A stretch of DNA of 45,075 nucleotides from Candidatus Midichloriaceae bacterium (GTDB taxonomy: Bacteria > Pseudomonadota > Alphaproteobacteria > Rickettsiales > Midichloriaceae): positions 1 to 45,075 of the forward strand of contig JAQSWL010000007.1 in the NCBI GenBank assembly GCA_029266655.1, read 5' to 3'. The position numbers were made by a program, and so were the translations under genes. Shown here in pieces: positions 41,946 through 45,075 of this stretch (positions within the stretch are counted from its first letter, which is position 1; each line of letters begins with the position of its first letter). The notes beneath the pieces are model-generated. The model searched no databases. It was given only the letters and a program-made list of their open reading frames with translations, and was not told the DNA's origin.

Positions 41946-44885
41946 ACTGTTTATAGCTTTAGTTTCAATATGGCTTGAAGCGGAATTAAAATGTGGGTTA
42001 TAATCGTTATGACCAACATTGCTATTAATCAGTTTACCTCCACTTAGCGAAGAATTTGTTAAACTATTCAAAGCCCAATCAATACCTGCTGTAGACACAA
42101 TCGTTTCAAATTCTCTTCTTGCAACTTGGTTTGTTTTTTCACCTAAAGCTAAAAATTTATTAAAGATATCCGCACCCATTTTAGCTACTTTATATGAAAG
42201 GGCTGAGTTATTATGCAAAGCTTGTATCATAGGATTGTTATATTGCATCATTACAGAAAAAATTTTAACAGTGCTTAGAGGCTGAGAAGGAACTTCTAAA
42301 GTTTTTAACAGACTACCTATTTGCAATAAATTTTTTATCTTTTCATGTGTGCCTATTTGCTCAAATATTATTAGAAACTTTCCTTTCTCATTTTTATATT
42401 CGGTATCAGTATACAACCTATTTTCACCTTTAATCTTTAATTCCACAATGCAGTTGGAAAGAAATTTGATTCCATTTTGATGCAAGCTTCTCTCACACAA
42501 ACCTTTTTCCAAAGCCTTCTCAAATTTGTTTAATAAATTCGGATCCATCCTAAGATCTGGACTTATCATTGCGTAATGATTTTGATAAAAGTTTAAGTGA
42601 CTTCTTAAGTTAACTTTTACTACGCCTTTTGAATTCTCATTAATAACTTCACCATTAATGAACCATGAAGTATATACTTCAGGAGCAGGAGAAAGCTCTT
42701 TAAGAGCCGAAGCAAGAATAGACGCCTTTTGTGCTTGGAAAAATTCATGAATTTTAATTGGATCAAATTCTTCAAAATCTATAGCCGCTTCAGTCTCAGC
42801 AGCCTCTCTCTTCTCTATAAATCCTTCCTTTAACAAACCTGCTTTTAAGCTAATATCAATAAGGAGATCTGCATTTACTTCGCCCATAACATTAGCTAGC
42901 TCTACTTTGTCTCCAATCATTATTAATAAGAAAGCTTGATAAATTTTTGCAGTAATATTGTTTGGATCTAGAATTAAAACTTCTTTTAATAAAGCTACCG
43001 AGTTCTTTATTGAGCTTTCATCTTCCAGGGCGTGCAATGCTAGATTAAGATATAAACTTGTTAAAAAGGGTGAGGTGGGATTTATTTGGTGAACTTCTGC
43101 AATTAACTTCTTAGCATTGGAAATATCTTGGTTGCCTAGATATATAATTGCACTAAATGCTTTTAAAAGATAATTTGTAGCAAATTCTAAAGGATATTGT
43201 TTTTCCTGCTCTACAAGAAATGCTAACCCTTTTTCATATTGAGAACAATCTATAAAAGTTTTGAGCACTTTTGTGATAGCATAACCTAAATTAAGTGGAA
43301 CTTCTAACTGGTCCACGGATTCCATCATTTCTACCGAAAGCTTAAAAAAATCAAGCCGGCAGTCTATTGAACCGCTTAAATCTCCTAGCTCAAATAAACC
43401 CTCACTTTTAAAATCTAAAACCAACACTTTATCTGCTAAATTAGGTAAATCTTTATCTACTTTGTTTAAGAAATCTTGCCATGTTATCTTTTTTAATAAA
43501 ACCCTGATATAATATGCCAAGAGTATAGTTTGTTCTCCACATTTTGATTGAGAGCACACCAGCTTTGCTTTTTCATATTTGCCAGATTGCAATAAATTTG
43601 CAATGTGGCGTCTAAATATATCTCTATCATCCTGCTTTAACTGAAAAGCTTTTTCATAGGTATCATTAGATTCTTCATGTTTCATAAGATAATTTTGGGC
43701 ATATGCTAAATTATAATGCAGAAAGGCCAATAGCTTATTATCTTCTGCCCCTGACAATCTTGATAAAGCTAATTTAGCAGCAGCCTCACCCTTTCCAAAT
43801 AACCCTATACTGTTATATTCTGCAGTTATTAAATTACAAATTTCTATTTGTAGTAAAGTAGGCTCTTCTTCTTTACTAGTCATATTTAGGGCATAATCTA
43901 AAAGTAATTCAGCTTGTTGAGCTTGATTTACTGTGCGAAAAAAAAGACTAACTCTTAATAAAGATAATGCAGCATATTCTTCATTAATTTTATGGGCTTT
44001 AATAAGCTTTGCAACGTAAACTATTATACTTTCTGCTTTTTGAGAACAGGTAAAGAAATATATGTCTATTATTTGGTTATATTGAGCTATTATATCGTTT
44101 GCTTCTTTCTTTATTATCTCTATGTGCTCAACCAAAATTTTTTGAGCTTCTTGCAAGCTTTGATGGTTAATTTTGGAAGATAAGATCCCCTTATAATATA
44201 ATACAGCAGCTCTATTACTATAACTTTCTTCAAAATTAGTTTGCAACGGCAATGCTTCACCTACCTCAATCTTCCCTTCTTTTACATACTGTGAAAGCTC
44301 ATAATATAGTAATCCCTCTGAAGTTTTAATACGTATATTAGCTTTCAAACTTTTAAGCTTTGTTATTGCAGGAAAATTCTGATATAAGGCTGCTACATGA
44401 AGCGGAGATAAATTATCACAGCTAAGTTTATTTAAGTTAGCTTTATGTGCATAGAGTATTTCGATTATCTGGGTATCGGGTGTTCTAACTGCCCTATGTA
44501 AGGGAGTGTCACCATTTATATCAACAGCATTAGGATCCAATCCAGCTTTTAATAATAATTGTACAATTTCAACTTTGCCATATAAACAAGCTTCGTGCAG
44601 CAAAGTAATATTATTTTCGTCTACTATACCTTTAAAATCATATTTTAATTCTTCAATTAGAAATTTAAGAATTTCTAATTTGCCACTCTGTACGGCCTTA
44701 ATTGCAACAGCGCTGTACATTTCTTGAGCGGATATAAGAGGAGCTATTACAGTTTTTATTCGGTCTAAAGTAAAAACTCTCTTAATCTCTTGGGGCGTTA
44801 ACACATTGAGCATGTGCTTAAATACCTCTTTTTCTACATCTAAGGTAAAATTCTTTTTTATGAAATTTCTATATAATTCCCTCAT
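41919..44885 (-). CDS. Ankyrin-repeat and TPR-like protein, candidate T4SS effector
   Basis: A 988-residue soluble protein without signal peptide. An ankyrin block lies at about residues 80-195, with recognisable repeats NITLLHEACLYGKVEIVQLL, INGDTPLHRAVRTPDTQIIE and LSPLHVAALYQNFPAITKLK. From about 220 to 690 the sequence is helical with TPR-like pairs, for example LLAFLHYNLAYAQNYLMKHE followed by NDTYEKAFQLK. The C-terminal 250 residues are unrecognised. In Rickettsiales, ankyrin proteins of this kind are frequently exported to the host through the T4SS; that role here is inferred from family and context. The gene is monocistronic and converges on gpsA. Confidence 0.78.
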   Translation of the reverse strand: MRELYRNFIKKNFTLDVEKEVFKHMLNVLTPQEIKRVFTLDRIKTVIAPLISAQEMYSAVAIKAVQSGKLEILKFLIEELKYDFKGIVDENNITLLHEACLYGKVEIVQLLLKAGLDPNAVDINGDTPLHRAVRTPDTQIIEILYAHKANLNKLSCDNLSPLHVAALYQNFPAITKLKSLKANIRIKTSEGLLYYELSQYVKEGKIEVGEALPLQTNFEESYSNRAAVLYYKGILSSKINHQSLQEAQKILVEHIEIIKKEANDIIAQYNQIIDIYFFTCSQKAESIIVYVAKLIKAHKINEEYAALSLLRVSLFFRTVNQAQQAELLLDYALNMTSKEEEPTLLQIEICNLITAEYNSIGLFGKGEAAAKLALSRLSGAEDNKLLAFLHYNLAYAQNYLMKHEESNDTYEKAFQLKQDDRDIFRRHIANLLQSGKYEKAKLVCSQSKCGEQTILLAYYIRVLLKKITWQDFLNKVDKDLPNLADKVLVLDFKSEGLFELGDLSGSIDCRLDFFKLSVEMMESVDQLEVPLNLGYAITKVLKTFIDCSQYEKGLAFLVEQEKQYPLEFATNYLLKAFSAIIYLGNQDISNAKKLIAEVHQINPTSPFLTSLYLNLALHALEDESSIKNSVALLKEVLILDPNNITAKIYQAFLLIMIGDKVELANVMGEVNADLLIDISLKAGLLKEGFIEKREAAETEAAIDFEEFDPIKIHEFFQAQKASILASALKELSPAPEVYTSWFINGEVINENSKGVVKVNLRSHLNFYQNHYAMISPDLRMDPNLLNKFEKALEKGLCERSLHQNGIKFLSNCIVELKIKGENRLYTDTEYKNEKGKFLIIFEQIGTHEKIKNLLQIGSLLKTLEVPSQPLSTVKIFSVMMQYNNPMIQALHNNSALSYKVAKMGADIFNKFLALGEKTNQVARREFETIVSTAGIDWALNSLTNSSLSGGKLINSNVGHNDYNPHFNSASSHIETKAINSSSPGHQGF

Positions 44886-45075
44886 AACAACCCAAAAAAT
44901 ATTTTTATTTTCGAATTATATATTATATGCATTATTATTACCTTACTAGTTTAATTGTGCCTAATACTAAGTTGCATTCAAGATAATACTGATTTCATCC
45001 ACGAAAATAATGAAAGCGATCTTATCACATGATTGTTTTTATTTAAGAATACCAATGCCTCATGCAGCCTATCCT
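44886..45075. other. AT-rich right edge
   Basis: This 190-base stretch lies upstream of the ankyrin/TPR gene and should hold its promoter. A TATAAT occurs on the minus strand near 44925-44930, but no matching -35 box is at the normal distance. No gene, tRNA or repeat was recognised. Confidence 0.4.

Noticed and set aside
1-45075. tRNA, rRNA, CRISPR or phage structural genes
   Set aside because: All gaps over 100 bases were read; no cloverleaf-like sequence with a TTCRA arm, no regular spacer-repeat array and no integrase, transposase or capsid gene was recognised.

Overview
The window is a dense, AT-rich, double-stranded coding stretch of the kind seen in obligately intracellular alphaproteobacteria of the order Rickettsiales. 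The strongest indicators are the cluster virB3-virB4-virB6-virB6-virB6 (the layout of the Rickettsiales vir homolog, rvh, type IV secretion system), a second unlinked virB8-virB9 pair, an alphaproteobacterial-type petA-petB/petC bc1 complex, an ankyrin/TPR protein of effector type, and several families of short palindromic intergenic repeats. The exact genus cannot be fixed from the sequence alone; Midichloriaceae or a relative is a reasonable guess, not a finding.

Layout. 217-2616 (minus): ccoG-dsbB-coq7, an envelope redox/respiration operon. 2660-7614 (plus): virB8-virB9-dnaE, T4SS core genes running into the replicative polymerase. 7671-18647 (minus): virB3-virB4-three large virB6 paralogs-pgeF, all overlapping or nearly so, with TAGTG stop/start coupling at both virB6-virB6 junctions. 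18782-25171 (plus): petA-petB, then four non-bc1 genes (thiamine pyrophosphokinase-like, GNAT acetyltransferase, two orphans), then petC. 25187-28693 (plus): a 1168-residue fusion of transporter, PlsC acyltransferase and acyl-ACP synthetase modules. 28942-32651 (plus): three orphan proteins (coiled coil, lipoprotein, small unknown) separated by repeats. 32957-38680 (minus): an eight-gene overlapping operon lepB-rnc-era-lipB-ccmG-like-amgK-murU-ruvA. 38755-39050: a probable frameshifted small gene. 39197-41945 (plus): recJ-gpsA. 41919-44885 (minus): an ankyrin/TPR protein whose 3' end overlaps gpsA.

How it fits together. The T4SS genes supply the VirB3/VirB4/VirB6 inner-membrane energising platform and a VirB8/VirB9 pair. 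The envelope theme recurs: DsbB (disulfides), CcoG (cbb3 oxidase assembly), a CcmG-like thioredoxin, LepB (signal peptide release), PgeF (peptidoglycan quality control, translationally coupled to virB6) and AmgK-MurU (recycling of N-acetylmuramate into UDP-MurNAc). PetABC forms the respiratory bc1 complex. The orphan genes lie between or beside repeats and are the least conventional part of the window.

Most worth a second look: the four-gene interruption of the pet operon, the two direct copies of a MITE-like element flanking orphan gene-petC-aas (one copy supplies the aas stop codon), a roughly 130-bp palindromic element resembling the Rickettsia palindromic elements, the orphan trio, and the three divergent VirB6 paralogs. 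No CRISPR array, rRNA or tRNA was recognised.
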